Shown: piece by piece, positions 37,701 through 59,300 of the stretch
How positions within the stretch are numbered: position 1 is the first letter of the stretch
How the letters are laid out: every line of letters starts with the position of its first letter
Assembly: GCF_932526225.1 (NCBI RefSeq)
Contig: NC_064037.1
Span: 7,980,203 to 8,044,202 of the forward strand
DNA: 64,000 nt
Direction of reading: 5' to 3'
From: Nematostella vectensis
Lineage: Eukaryota > Cnidaria > Anthozoa > Actiniaria > Edwardsiidae
Notes under the pieces: generated by a model
What the model was told of the DNA's origin: nothing
Database searches by the model: none
What the model saw: only the letters and a program-made list of their open reading frames with translations
Made by a program: the position numbers and the translations under genes

Positions 37701-37980
37701 CCATTTGAAAAGTTTCACAATAGAACGAATTGCTTTTGTAGGCTATATCAACGCCTAGAGTCTCTGTGAAGAAACCACATTTCATGCCATAGTACGCGAA
37801 AATACTGGCTAGGTCAATCGTCCATACACTGTTGCCAAATCCCAAATCTTTGCAGACGTCTTCAAATTCTGTTTTTGATAACCGATTCCCGCGAATTCGG
37901 CGTAACACCATTTGAACACAAGCAAGCCCACAGTCCCAATCAAATTCTTGTTTTATATGAGGTAACTCTAAGCGAAGCAT
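34751..37980 (-). CDS. GUCD1: GUCD1-like protein (guanylyl cyclase domain-containing 1)
   Basis: Two exons, 37980-37637 and 35171-34751, join in phase to 254 aa (human GUCD1 is about 239). The first exon has FDWDCGLACVQMVLRRI, then SVWTIDLASIFAYYG and the TLGVD...YK..SFY segment, all matching GUCD1. The second has VAIALTNS.MLHC, NGHFVIVCGYD, the NPS segment and FGTDSDIVFID. The family has a papain/C39-like arrangement: Cys in WDCG, His in NGHF, then Asn. Plant relatives were reported as guanylyl cyclases; the animal activity is unsettled. The single intron is 2.5 kb and mostly transposon. A C-terminal tail of about 25 polar residues follows the conserved domain. Confidence 0.92.
35440..37440. 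mobile_element. About 2-kb element with long inverted ends in GUCD1 intron
   Basis: The left arm (about 35475-35645) and right arm (about 37125-37440) are inverted copies. Both contain 'agtttgtcttttggtcgagg', many GTCGAGGGTA words, 'gagaaatgccca' and then 'ttccgtaggtgatttcattt'. The right arm has extra subrepeats. Between them lie LINE debris and unrecognised sequence. No transposase is seen, so it is probably non-autonomous. Confidence 0.7.
36010..36440 (+). mobile_element. Non-LTR retrotransposon (CR1-like) reverse transcriptase tail, broken
   Basis: Translating across frames gives HIDYVFKKANKRMYAIRILKR, then SILEYGAPIYSNLTEFLSDS, IERI, RALKIVFPG and GLRVLKGRRSELCKKFMSSL. This order is the C-terminal tail of CR1/RTE-type reverse transcriptases. 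It has frameshifts and stops, only the last part survives, and it lies inside the inverted-end element. Confidence 0.75.
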
Positions 37981-38973
37981 GAGAGATCCTATGTTCTCTA
38001 TACAAAATATTTCTGATTACACTGACACGAACCACAATAAAACGAAGACTGAGTGAATGTAGTTTTACTCGGTAGACTGGCGATGTGGAAGGAATATGTG
38101 ACTTGGTATTCATATTCTACGGAATCAAAAAACTAGTATCTCCAAGTTGCAGTAAGGCATTATTTTAGATGTACGTACACAGAGTAAAAATAAAAAAAGA
38201 GAATGTTTTTATTTGTCAATAACCTACATATAGCACTTTAGACCTTTCGAAAAAATAAAACATCTTTTTTGTACTTTTTAGATCAACCGTCAATTTCTCT
38301 CTACTTCCAAAATCGTGAGACGAGCCGACGAGCTCTTCAGCTCCTAGTCAAACAGGATTTTATAACCGGTTTTGTTTGTAGCCGATAGACGTACCACAAC
38401 TCACAACTCCTACGTCATCAATTGTAGACAGACAATCAAGTCTTTCACGTGACAAGAGAGTAGTTTTCGTTTTCTTGGGCTCATCGTAGAGAGAAAAGCA
38501 AGCTGGATTCGTATATTGTAAATAATATTATTTTCATTTTGGGACGCCATTTTTAAAAATGTGTCCTCAGACTCCATCCCAGATTAATTTTTGATTTTGT
38601 TATAATATATAGAAAACAAAATATCGATTATTGGCAATAGCTTTGAAGACTTTTATTGTATGGAGCTAATTGTAACAAATATTGTTTAACTGACACATTT
38701 TCGTATTTGAATGCATTTAATAGAACTATTCAACAAGTTTATCGATTTCATGGACTATATGGGCTACCTGTGCTTGTTCCCAGCTCCCAGTGTTACGGCG
38801 GTCAGCCTCATAATCGTGAGCGTCAAGAACGTTGTGGAACGTCGATCTCGTTCGTGAGGGTCTGAAAGGATTTTGTGTTTTCTTCACAATCTGTTCCATC
38901 CTTGCTCATAAGTCGACAATTCCTTTGCATCCTTGAAGGAAATCAAATATCAATAGAATATCTTTACAAAGAC
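37981..38973. other. Intergenic, divergent GUCD1 and SmD3 promoters
   Basis: Both genes start outward from this interval. No further gene is supported. A frame at 38656-38865 has no recognisable match; part may be SmD3 5' UTR. Confidence 0.5.
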
Positions 38974-39749
38974 ATGTCTATTGGCGTACCTATCAAGATT
39001 CTTCACGAGGCAGAGGGCCATGTTATAACTTTAGAGACGCTAAATGGCGAGGTGTACAGAGGGAAACTTATCGAAGCTGAGGATAACATGAATTGCCAAA
39101 TGTCGAACATTACTGTCACTGCTAGGGATGGCAGGGTATCTCAGTTAGAACAAGTGTTCGTTCGTGGTAGTAAAATTAGGTTTTTAATATTGCCGGACAT
39201 GTTGAAGAATGCGCCGATGTTCAAGAAGATGACACAGAAGGGTTCTAGTGGGACCGGTGCCGCAGGACGCGGCAAATCTGCTATTCTTCGGGCTCAAGGT
39301 TTGTAAAGAGCTTTGCTTTAACGAGAGATCAGTTAAAAAAAATAGTTGGATAGTAATTTCGTTTTATCATATTTATTGTACCTTATTGAGTTACACATGG
39401 TTTTAGTTATACATCATCTCCAAATAGTGGTAGCAACTTGTAGATTCGAAACTGTATTGTTACTGTCAGAGTAAATAGAATGATTTTTAGTATGTTTCCT
39501 AGTTTAACCTACTCTTGAGCAGTTTTAATGATGATACCTATCCACCTAAACAGACATCAATTCATGATTGATACCTCATGCACTACCATCTGAATAAACT
39601 GCTTCTATTGCAGCTGACACATCATTTGTTATATTACAACACAATAATCTAATACCATCTATTTTGCTTTAGCTGCAGCAAGAGGTCGGGGTGACAGAGG
39701 CAGCAGTCGTGGAGGCAGGGGCGCAAATGTCTTCCAAAGAAGAAGATAA
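38974..39749 (+). CDS. SNRPD3: Small nuclear ribonucleoprotein Sm D3
   Basis: Two exons, 38974-39298 and 39673-39749, encode 133 aa (human 126). SmD3 is one of the seven Sm-ring proteins that bind the U-rich Sm site of U1, U2, U4 and U5 snRNAs. The protein starts [20 protein letters not shown] and contains [39 protein letters not shown] and [10 protein letters not shown], almost identical to the human protein. The tail is an Arg-Gly region ([14 protein letters not shown]) ending in FQRRR, the site of symmetric arginine methylation in this family. The linker before it is slightly longer than in human. A poly(A) signal AATAAA is at 40508-40513. Confidence 0.97.
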
Positions 39750-41557
39750 TCCATGTACAGCCTATGCCATATGTATATAAACACTGTCTAGAACTCTCAC
39801 AAGAGTCTTCCCCTTAAGCTGGTGTATCTGATAAAGACTGAACTTGAACAAATGTACTGTTCACCAGGTGCTATGAAAAGCAGAATGAACCTGAACAATG
39901 TTTAATAGCTAGCAAAGGCTGGGAAGTAAGAGAAGTTCTATATAAGTTTTCAAGAAAGTAAGAGACTCTGACTGAAAAGTAATGTCATACAAGCAAACTC
40001 TCATAATAGAAAATGATTCCACAGGAAGAGAACAAAACAACACAACCATTCTGCTGGAAATTGCCCTGTTTAATGTAATGTAGATGGCATTTTTTGCATT
40101 CACTAATTTTCATGCACAGTTGCTTTATCGCCATTCCACAACCTTCATTTCGGTGCATATGAAAGTGGTGTTTGATATTTTATTTTTAAGTGGGCTTTTG
40201 CACAGTGCAAAAGGCAAAAAAAAAAAAGTAGCCAAAAAAGTGTTCACTTTCAATATTGCAGTTATGTAGAGCTATCTTAACATTTACAATATTGTTTGGC
40301 AGATTGCATATTTCCTCAAAATGATGGGGTTTGTACAGAGCTGAGTATTTCTGGTATGTTTTATAGCTGTGCTCTGGTTTCTGCTATTATGCTATAAAAA
40401 TCATTCTTGTCAATAACATTTTCTTCTTTTTAAACTTTGGTGTAAAAAAATAGTGAAATTGTGTGTGATGGCTGTTCACTTATTTTGTACATTCATTGCT
40501 CTGTTGTAATAAAAAGATACTATTCATTCATGAATCTTTGAACTTATTTGTGAGGATCTGGTGAATGACAACCAAGTGTAGAGGTTGTAAGTAGGAACTA
40601 CCCAAGTAAAATTATTATGGAGAAAAAAATATATACTGTCACCCCTCCCCCCTTAAAAAGTGCAATTAATGAATAGATCCTGCCCCCCATGCCTGATGGG
40701 ACCCTATGGCCACAGCAATAACTGACAGTGAACTCTTGCTTTGCCATAACCTATACCCAATATTCATCAAAAGTACCATTCCCGATTAGATCAAAATACA
40801 AAAAAATTGATTGATAGCTATCTTCTATAGCAAACTGCTATTACGGGCACTAAATTGTTGCCCTGAGAGCATCTGTAGTAGCAGGAGTTGAGTATGTGTT
40901 TAATAGAGCCATAAAAAAGCCACAATTAGCCACATATGCTTTCTCTATTTTTCTTTACTTTCAAGTACCCAGACAATATGGTTCCACACACTAACTTTAT
41001 CAAACGTTCTAACACTGTAGCTATAATGTAACGCCTGTAGGGTAGCAGGCTTGCTGATACAGTGGAACTTGCCACATCGCCCTCTCCCTCCCTAGGAAAA
41101 ATGGCTGACTTTTGAAAATCCCATTCACTTGCACAAAAAACCTCCTTGTTTACACCAAAAAATGCCTCCAAGATTTACCATGCAGACATAAATTGTATTT
41201 TAAGTTCCACTGTCCCGAGAAAGACGTGGCATTTTATTATACAAAAGCTTATATGATTCAGGAAATAAATTGCATCACCCCCCGTAGGGTAAGTACAATT
41301 TCGTCGTGTTAGTCGATTAGACATCACGTGGCTGTATTTTAACCAATCAGCTGTAGCCGCGTCCAGGCCGCGTGGAGGTTCAACTGCGTGAGCGAAGCGG
41401 TGTTGAACAACTCGAAGCTTGGCTACGTAAATGCTCGTGGTTTCCCCCGCAAGAAATGTCCCAATATCCGAACGCTCCTTGATTTTAGAAGTATCTATAG
41501 ATAGTAGAACGTATAAGAGTACCACTTGCAAGTTTTTTTTTTAGAAATTTTATCAGA
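39750..41557. other. SmD3 3' UTR and SERCA upstream region
   Basis: The 3' UTR probably runs to the AATAAA at 40508-40513. A small inverted pair ('acagtggaactt' near 41059 and its complement near 41205) marks a likely MITE. The rest before 41558 is presumably SERCA promoter and 5' UTR. Confidence 0.5.
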
Positions 41558-51662
<10,105 letters not shown>

Positions 51663-53130
51663 AGCATGCGGGAAATGCAGAAGTCTTGTACCATTTCCTC
51701 ATCCTCGCTTATTATCAAGACAAGGGCTGTACATTGTGCCACCCAAGTCTCAGCTACAAGGAGGTTAACATTCAACACCGAACCAAACCTTGGCCACAGC
51801 TCCAGGAACCAAATAACATAGGAAATTAACAGACTAGCACTTCAATCCATCTGCTGGGGTAACCAAATATTCAAAAAAATGTCAATAAGTCTTATGAGTA
51901 ACCGTAGAATTGGTTTGTTGTTCCAATCAAAGAGCTTGCTCAGAGAACCGATTGTTTTTATGGGACTTTCCATTACTTGGCTGAAGAAAAAAAGCACTGG
52001 ATATTTTGTCATGAGTCTGCAAAACGATGCATAAAGAAGCCTGACTTTAGTCTATAGTAGATAAATAGTTGACTATTTAATATTTGTATATCTTCCTGTG
52101 TCTAGGCTCTGGCCTGTTTTGATTTAAGTTTTCCTTTTGCAAACATCTGATATTTTCTAAATGTGTAATAGCACAAAAACCTGTTGGCGGGACTTCATAA
52201 TTTATAGAATGCTTGGAAATTAGATTCACTCCCCTAGAATATACAACAGAAAATCGAGATTTGAATTTTCAAAAGGCCCTGTCGATGAACATAAAAATAT
52301 TGACTGATCTAGGTTAAGCAAGTTCGCAAAATGCCTTCATGTGTAATATACATAGGTTTCTAGGATAAGACTGAGATAAAGTTGACTCGTGTTATTACAG
52401 ACATCCTTTTGTAAGATTTGATATCTTCAAAAGAGGATGTCTGTAACAATTGGTCATTGTCCGAAATAGCAAACTTAGCATTAAATACATTATTTACTGG
52501 CAGCATTAACTTAAGATTTTTTTTCTATTTATCAGTTTCAGATTTTATTAAAAGAATCATTTTACAGAGATTTGTTATTCTAGAAGGGTTTGCATGGTTG
52601 AATAGCAGCACAATTCTTAGCTCACTATATCATGCATAAGTTGTGCTTGCTCTCACTCATTTGAAGTCTTCTCTTTTGCATTTAGCATCGTATAGAAGTG
52701 ATATATTTAGATGTCACTCATTATTATCTTCATCTGTTTTTACGCTATGTTTGTACAGTCAGTGTTTTGTACTTCTAGTAAGCTCTTTCATTCGTGAATT
52801 ATGAAATTATTTAATCAGTGAAGGTGGTAGAGATATTAGTTCAATGAGATTTATATGATCGTATCATGAGCTTCATTAACTTGACGCAGAGATGTAAGGA
52901 ATCGCTGATTAATAAAGTAGAAAGGAAAAACTGTAAGTGGCTGTTGGTTTTAGTTACACACCATAAGGGGTTTACCAGGTTTACCAAACACCTTTATAAA
53001 ACAAATTTTGTATGTTTTGTATTTTGTGATATACTTGGTGGCATAACCAGTAAAAGAGGAAACCTTTCAAACTGAAATTTTTGTAGAAATGTATGGCAGC
53101 TAAACGTAACAAATTTATTTAATTTTTAAA
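51663..53130. other. SERCA 3' UTR and spacer
   Basis: No exon is supported. AATAAA at 52911-52916 could end a 1.2-kb SERCA 3' UTR. The frames at 52418-52639 and 52866-53075 have no recognisable match. Confidence 0.5.
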
Positions 53131-53139
53131 TTGGAGAGG

Positions 53140-53260
53140 AAAAATTATGTTTCGCTTCCCGGTATGCACTTCAAAGGGGTTTGACTGTTTTTTTTTTTCT
53201 TACCCCCCCTTCCCCTCCCCTTCTCCAAGGAGTTCTGGTTCCGCCACTGGTATTGGTTAA
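53140..53260. mobile_element. Dispersed element fragment
   Basis: T/C-rich block ending 'gttctggttccgccactgg', related to the end of the fragment at 6133-6310. It lies just upstream of the SMG6 start. Confidence 0.4.
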
Positions 53261-53388
53261 GATTTGTCACAAGCACGGTTGGCACCATACTCAAGACGTG
53301 GTGTGCCCCAACTTGTTCCAGTTCGGAAGACGAATAGACCATCTCTTTGGGCACCCTGTGTAATCTAAAAGCGGTAGACTGGTCCAAT

Positions 53389-56300
53389 ATGGCGGCGCGA
53401 GGTTCAACTACTGCTAAGAAGAGCGCCACAAAAAAAGTCCGAATAACGTACCAAGAACTCGTTGATATAGCTGAACAGTTGACCCGAGATGATAAAGCGA
53501 CACATTCCAGGAAGAAGAGTAAGAAAAAGTCTGTGGAACATGAAAAGAACGCGGAGAAAACACAGGCAGAAAATTCGAATGTGGCTGACGTAGATCTCAG
53601 ACGGTTAGAAAGGATGAAGAAAGAACAAGTGAAGAACGAGAAAACAGCCGAGAACACTGAAGAAAATACAGAGAAAAGGGCTAAAAAGAAAAGAGAGATG
53701 AAGGATAAAAAGAAACGGTCCAGCGAAGAGCAAAAAACGGCTGTTTTGGACAATTATAAAAGTGTAAACAAAAGACGAGAAACAAAGGATAGCTTTTCGA
53801 GTTCTGATGGAAGTTCTACACATTGTATTGGGGATATTGTATCATCGAACAGCCGGATAGAGGATAATCCTTGCAATGAGGGTATAGATAACAATGGAAA
53901 AATCTCCAGTGGTAAAAGTAAATTAAAAAGAATTTCGAAAGAAGACGGTAAACATTCGCAAATGTCTCACCGACACAAAGAAAATAATGGTAAAAGTGAA
54001 GTTGACACAGACTCCCATAAAGAGGACATAAACAGAGACAGAGATAGACAGCATAGGAGGTCCAAAGCTGAGAAAAAGCCTCAAGATAAAAATGAACAGG
54101 GTAATACTAGCAGGCTGTGTGAAATACAAGGTGCACATATGGATGAGGTTGAGGAGTCTGCACCAGTGAGGCATGGTGGTATACTAAGACAAGACAGTCA
54201 AAAACACAAGGAGGTGCATGTGCACTTTAAGGAGAGTATGCATGGGTACGATGGAAGCAATGAGCTGAGAGGAATTATACGGATACCTGACGGGGTGGAT
54301 ATAACTGCACAAGAGACTGTAGATATAGATAGTATGACAACTGGTGTGAGTGAGTTAGACATTGATGAAGGGCAGAATCCTCAATACAGGCTTTATCACT
54401 CAGATAAAGATAGCAGTATTCGTGCTTCTAATGAATTGAGGGCTGCTAAAGAGCAATGTATCTCAAGAGAGAGTACCAATGAATCTCAGGTGAGAAGAGA
54501 GGCAACTGCTGAAGGCGACTTAAATCATCATGATAAGGCAGAAAAACGAATAAAGGCCATCAACCGACAGCGTGCACAGCAGCTATTGCATCTTACAAAC
54601 CAGGCTGAGGCCTCCTTAAACAACCTCCTCTCCAAAGACATAACAAGTCGTGAGAGTTTTATTAAAGCGAGAACACTAAGTAAAGAAATCCAAGAATCTG
54701 CCAAAGGTGTCATGATGCTTGACCTCAGCTTTGCTTCAAAGAATGATATGGACCACGTTCTCTGGAAAAGTGCATTTTATAATGTCATTGAGACTTTTCG
54801 AAAGACAAGTAAACTGTTTTTGGGTTATTCCCATGAGAAACATGTTATGAGTCCAGAGGAGATCCACCAGGAGCTTTGGGATTTCCTAGTTCAGGCTCAT
54901 GTATTCTATGTTGAGCTGATGGAGTTACTCCAGTCCACACATGGTTTTGATATCAACAGTGTTATTAGTCATCCAAAGAGCTCTGAGATGTTGGCCAGAA
55001 ATGTAAGTAGTTATCCTTATATAATATTAGGTAAATAGAAAAAAAAGCTCCGACGAAAGGGCTAACCCTCGAAACGTCAGCACAACAACGCTGTTTCACC
55101 GAGGCGTTTAACGTACCTTTTCAACCTTGTGTTGATTTATACCTACACCACACCTAGGCAGACCATCTAGTTTTCCTACAGCTTGCCTGTACTCTTCTGT
55201 TGTGACCTTATCTTTGTTCTACTATCAGAAAGCCATGAGTGAAGACGGTACGTGTTTATTGTAGATCTGTGTGATTCAACTCTTTCCTAATCATACATGT
55301 GCTATATGCTAATTACAATATTTGTGATCATGTGATTAATATGGCGTAATCATTAGGATATTAGATTACTACATCTTTCCTAGCTATATCATTTGACCAA
55401 GTTAGCATTATTCGACCCAATGTTGAATTCTTTCCCCTAAAATCGTGTAGCATGCTGTTCCCAGCCTGCACATGCATATGCCCTACAAGATAATATTTAA
55501 GTCAGTTATTAAGTCTTTTGGCCAAGGTAGCATTGTTCAACGCCATGTTGAATTCTTTCCTGTAAAATTGTCCCAGCGTGCTGTTCCCTTAGCAACTTGA
55601 CCCCATTCCCTTGGTAAGAATGGCGAATTGAGAAACAAGGATTTGATTAATCTTCAGGCCAAGCTAGCATTGCTAAGCTGTCACCACATACTCATATTCC
55701 TTGGCGACATTGAGCGGTACAAGGAGCAGATGCAGTCATCAAAGACTATCAACTGGGGAGCCGTAAGGGTCTGGTACCTTAAGGCTAGTAAGCTAGCACC
55801 AAAAAATGGAAAGCCCTACAACCAACTGGCAGTCATTGCAGTGTATGCTAATCGCAAGCTTGATGCAATCTACTACTATGTACGAAGCCTGGCTGTTAGC
55901 TCTCCCATCCTTACAGCTAGAGAAAAGCTGACCACTATATTCTATGAAATTCAGAGAAAGGTAGGAACAATTTTTGTTTTAGAATTCATATTTTTTCACA
56001 CCTTATCATGCTATTTAACAAATAGATCTCATTTTTGCATGGTTCTGTCCTCTAATAGGTGCACAAATGACATAACAGCATGTCATAAAAAGAGTGACCG
56101 TTATTCATGTCATGCTGTGAACTCTTCTGTGCATTTATTAGAGGACAGACACACAAAAACATGAGATCTTTTTGTTTTATACAGCAATTAAAGTGTTTTT
56201 TTTACGATATAATCTGATCTAGTTCTAGGGAGTGGATACACTCATGCTGACACCAAACGTGCTTGTGTCTTGTAATAACACATGGACTCTTGGCAAATCA

Positions 56301-59300
56301 AAGTGTGCATTATATGCACGGGAATTAGGATACTTTGTCAGCGATTTCTTTATAAAATAAACAAAATTGAATCCCAGAATTTTATTAAAGATAATCTTTT
56401 CTGATAATTATCATTAATTATTTAAAAAACCTAGGCAGAGCAGCTGAATGAGGATCAGAGACAAGAGAGACTGAGACAGAAGAGGTTACGCGAACAGACA
56501 GAGGAGGCAAGGCTTGGCCGAGGGCGGGGCAGGGGGAGGGGTGTAAGGGCAATGACTGGAGAGAGAAATACAAATGCCAGGTGAGAAAAAATACCTTTTA
56601 TATTGCTATTAGTGAGAAATTTGTATAGCATATATATTTCACCTGTACTTGTGTATTAGAATGGCAGTGTTGTTATTAGAAGGTAATGGATTCACAGCAC
56701 TTTATATAGAAAGCCTAGTTTCTTGTGTAAATTTTACCTGTCAAACCATTTTTTTTTTGGTTGCTTATCCACTGATAGCTATCCTTGGCATAACTTGCTT
56801 TTAGGAACTAATGTTTATCAATGCGATAGCTATCCACCATAAACTCACAGGGATAATCCCTTTCGGCAGATGAGTTTATCAGACTCTTTTTATGAACTGG
56901 CCCCTAGTTTTTTTTAAATGCCAATAGCTGACCTGATGCAAATTCTATACCACTATAACTGCTATTGAAATCTTCTCCCAAATAAGATCAAGAGTTAATA
57001 GGTCACATGTTTTGAGATGTGTTTTTGTGTGTGGGTGTGTCTAGACATGAAATCTGGGTGCTGACTCACCATGGGGTCTGTAAGAGGTATATGGTGACTG
57101 ACGAAGGACAGGTACTTTCTGTCAATGCAGCAGGCCAGCAGATCACCGATGACGAGACTGCAGAAAACCAACCTGAGCCTGCAAGGGAGTCGCCCAAAGT
57201 GTCACTTCAAGAGGTACAGATGTAAAACTAAGGTTGCACTGAGACAACCCCATCATTACCATCCTTTCACAAACGTGGATGATGGCATGCTGGCATAATG
57301 ACGGCAGCTGCAATAGCACAGCTGTATTGGTGGCAGATAGTGGGTTAATGAGAATGGCCGCTGGAGGTGATGATTTTGATTTTGATATAGATGTTGAGTA
57401 CATTACATGGTGATAATGATGACAGCAGCAATAGTATTAGTGTAGTGCTGATAGTTGGGTAAGGGTGATGGTGATGTATTGATGACATGATTATAACAAT
57501 GATGTTGTTGACAGCAATGGCAATAGTTTTAATGGTGGCCCAACTGAAAGTGTGGTACTGGAGATCACTGGAGGTGATGATGACGTTGATGATGGTGGTG
57601 ATGGTAAGGATAATGAAGATGCTGGTGGTTGTGATGGTGATGATTATGGTGGTAGTGATGATGTTGATAGCAAACATAAAAAAAGGAAAAATGCTTGTGC
57701 TCAAAACTAACATTCTCGTTATCTCATCAGATTAACAAGAAGTTCATGTTGCATTACCTATGTGCCCATGGCCTGCTGTACACACGAATCAGGTAGGTGT
57801 TGGATGCTGTTTCTTTTAATTCTTTTTTTAATTTATTGGACAATAATTGCAATATACAAAAAAGATGCCCAATGGGGCCATGTGTAAACGTGCAATAGGC
57901 CCATGCAGGACCCACCCCTAACTTAACAAATTTGAAATAAAACTATAAAAACTAAAAAATAAAAACAATAAAAACTAATTGTGATGGCAGCCACAGTGCT
58001 GTGGCACATAACCTATGCGCCTATGACCTGCTCCACGCACAAATTGCTAATATGTGCCATATAAGTGATATATAATTGAAATTATTATGTCATTATAAAG
58101 TATTGCATAAACATCTACTTTGATAACAGCATGGACCACCTGCCTTCGTTAAAATGTGAGCTGATGGGGGAACTGCACACTCTTCTGGGCTATCCCCTCT
58201 GCTCCTCTGTGTCCCGCGCTACCCTTCTGCAGATGGCTGCCATCAACATGTTTGCTATCGACCACACAACTCCACATGGTGAGTAGTGCAGCACCGCCCC
58301 TTCACAATAAAGATATTGTTGTGCAATGACAAGTTTGATTTGATTGCTCAGATGAAGAAGAGACCTATATCAGGCTTGGGACACCGCAAGACCAAGCCCT
58401 GAACCTTGCATTCGACATGGTCCTCTCTCTACTCACTGCATGCACTGCCCTCCTCAACAATCAAAATGAACCGGACAGTTACCATGCCAATGACTCTGAT
58501 TTTCAAGGCAATGCTGTGTTGTGTGACACCTTAAGGCAGTACTTGCCTGCTCTAATGGTCTGGTTCGACTGGTTGAGGTGCCATGTTGCGTTATGGCTGG
58601 TCTCTAGCATAAGGTTAGTTGTGTTGCAGCACAGTTACCATACCCACCAATCTGGTTGCCAACGCGATGCAGGGTTAAGTGACACCTTTAGGCAGCACTT
58701 GTCTGCTTCAATGGTGTGACTAGTTGAGGTGTTAAGTTATGTCGAGTCACTTGCATATGGCTAGTTGTGGCTCAGCAAAGCTATTTATAGAAATTTTAGT
58801 TATAGGGTTGGGCTAGACATTGGCAGGCTAATAAGCCAGTCCTTCCTTTCTCAAGGGGCACACCCAAGATTCACCAAAGAGGGGGGGAGACCATTTTGAA
58901 GAGAAGTCTTGTAGCAAATGTATTACCTTGTACAAAATGTAATAAACACATAAAGTATAATGCCTACAGGCACCAATATATCGGATGTAAGGGCGGCTAG
59001 CAAATTTGTACATTATTTTGCCCATACATTTTTTCAAGTTTCAGTGAGGGGTACTACCCCCTGATATGTAGATCTTAAATTTTGTCCGGTATATAAGCTA
59101 TTTTTGCAGCCGAAAACATGATTGTGTTTTGCTCTATCCCTCATAGCACTCATCGGAACCTGTGGGAAGCTATTGCTGGGTTTCTGAATGTGTTTTCTAG
59201 TGTGCAGCTACCAGACTGCCCAACCTCTGAAAAGGGTAAGTAAAGGAGATTACTTTTTTCTAAATGAGCATTTGAAAGAGTATTCTTCTTGTATCACATT

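Noticed and set aside
55229-55247. 19-bp micro-exon between SMG6 exons 1 and 2
   Set aside because: It has good-looking sites but would break the phase; exon 1 (ending 55002) joins 55658 directly in frame and matches the family.
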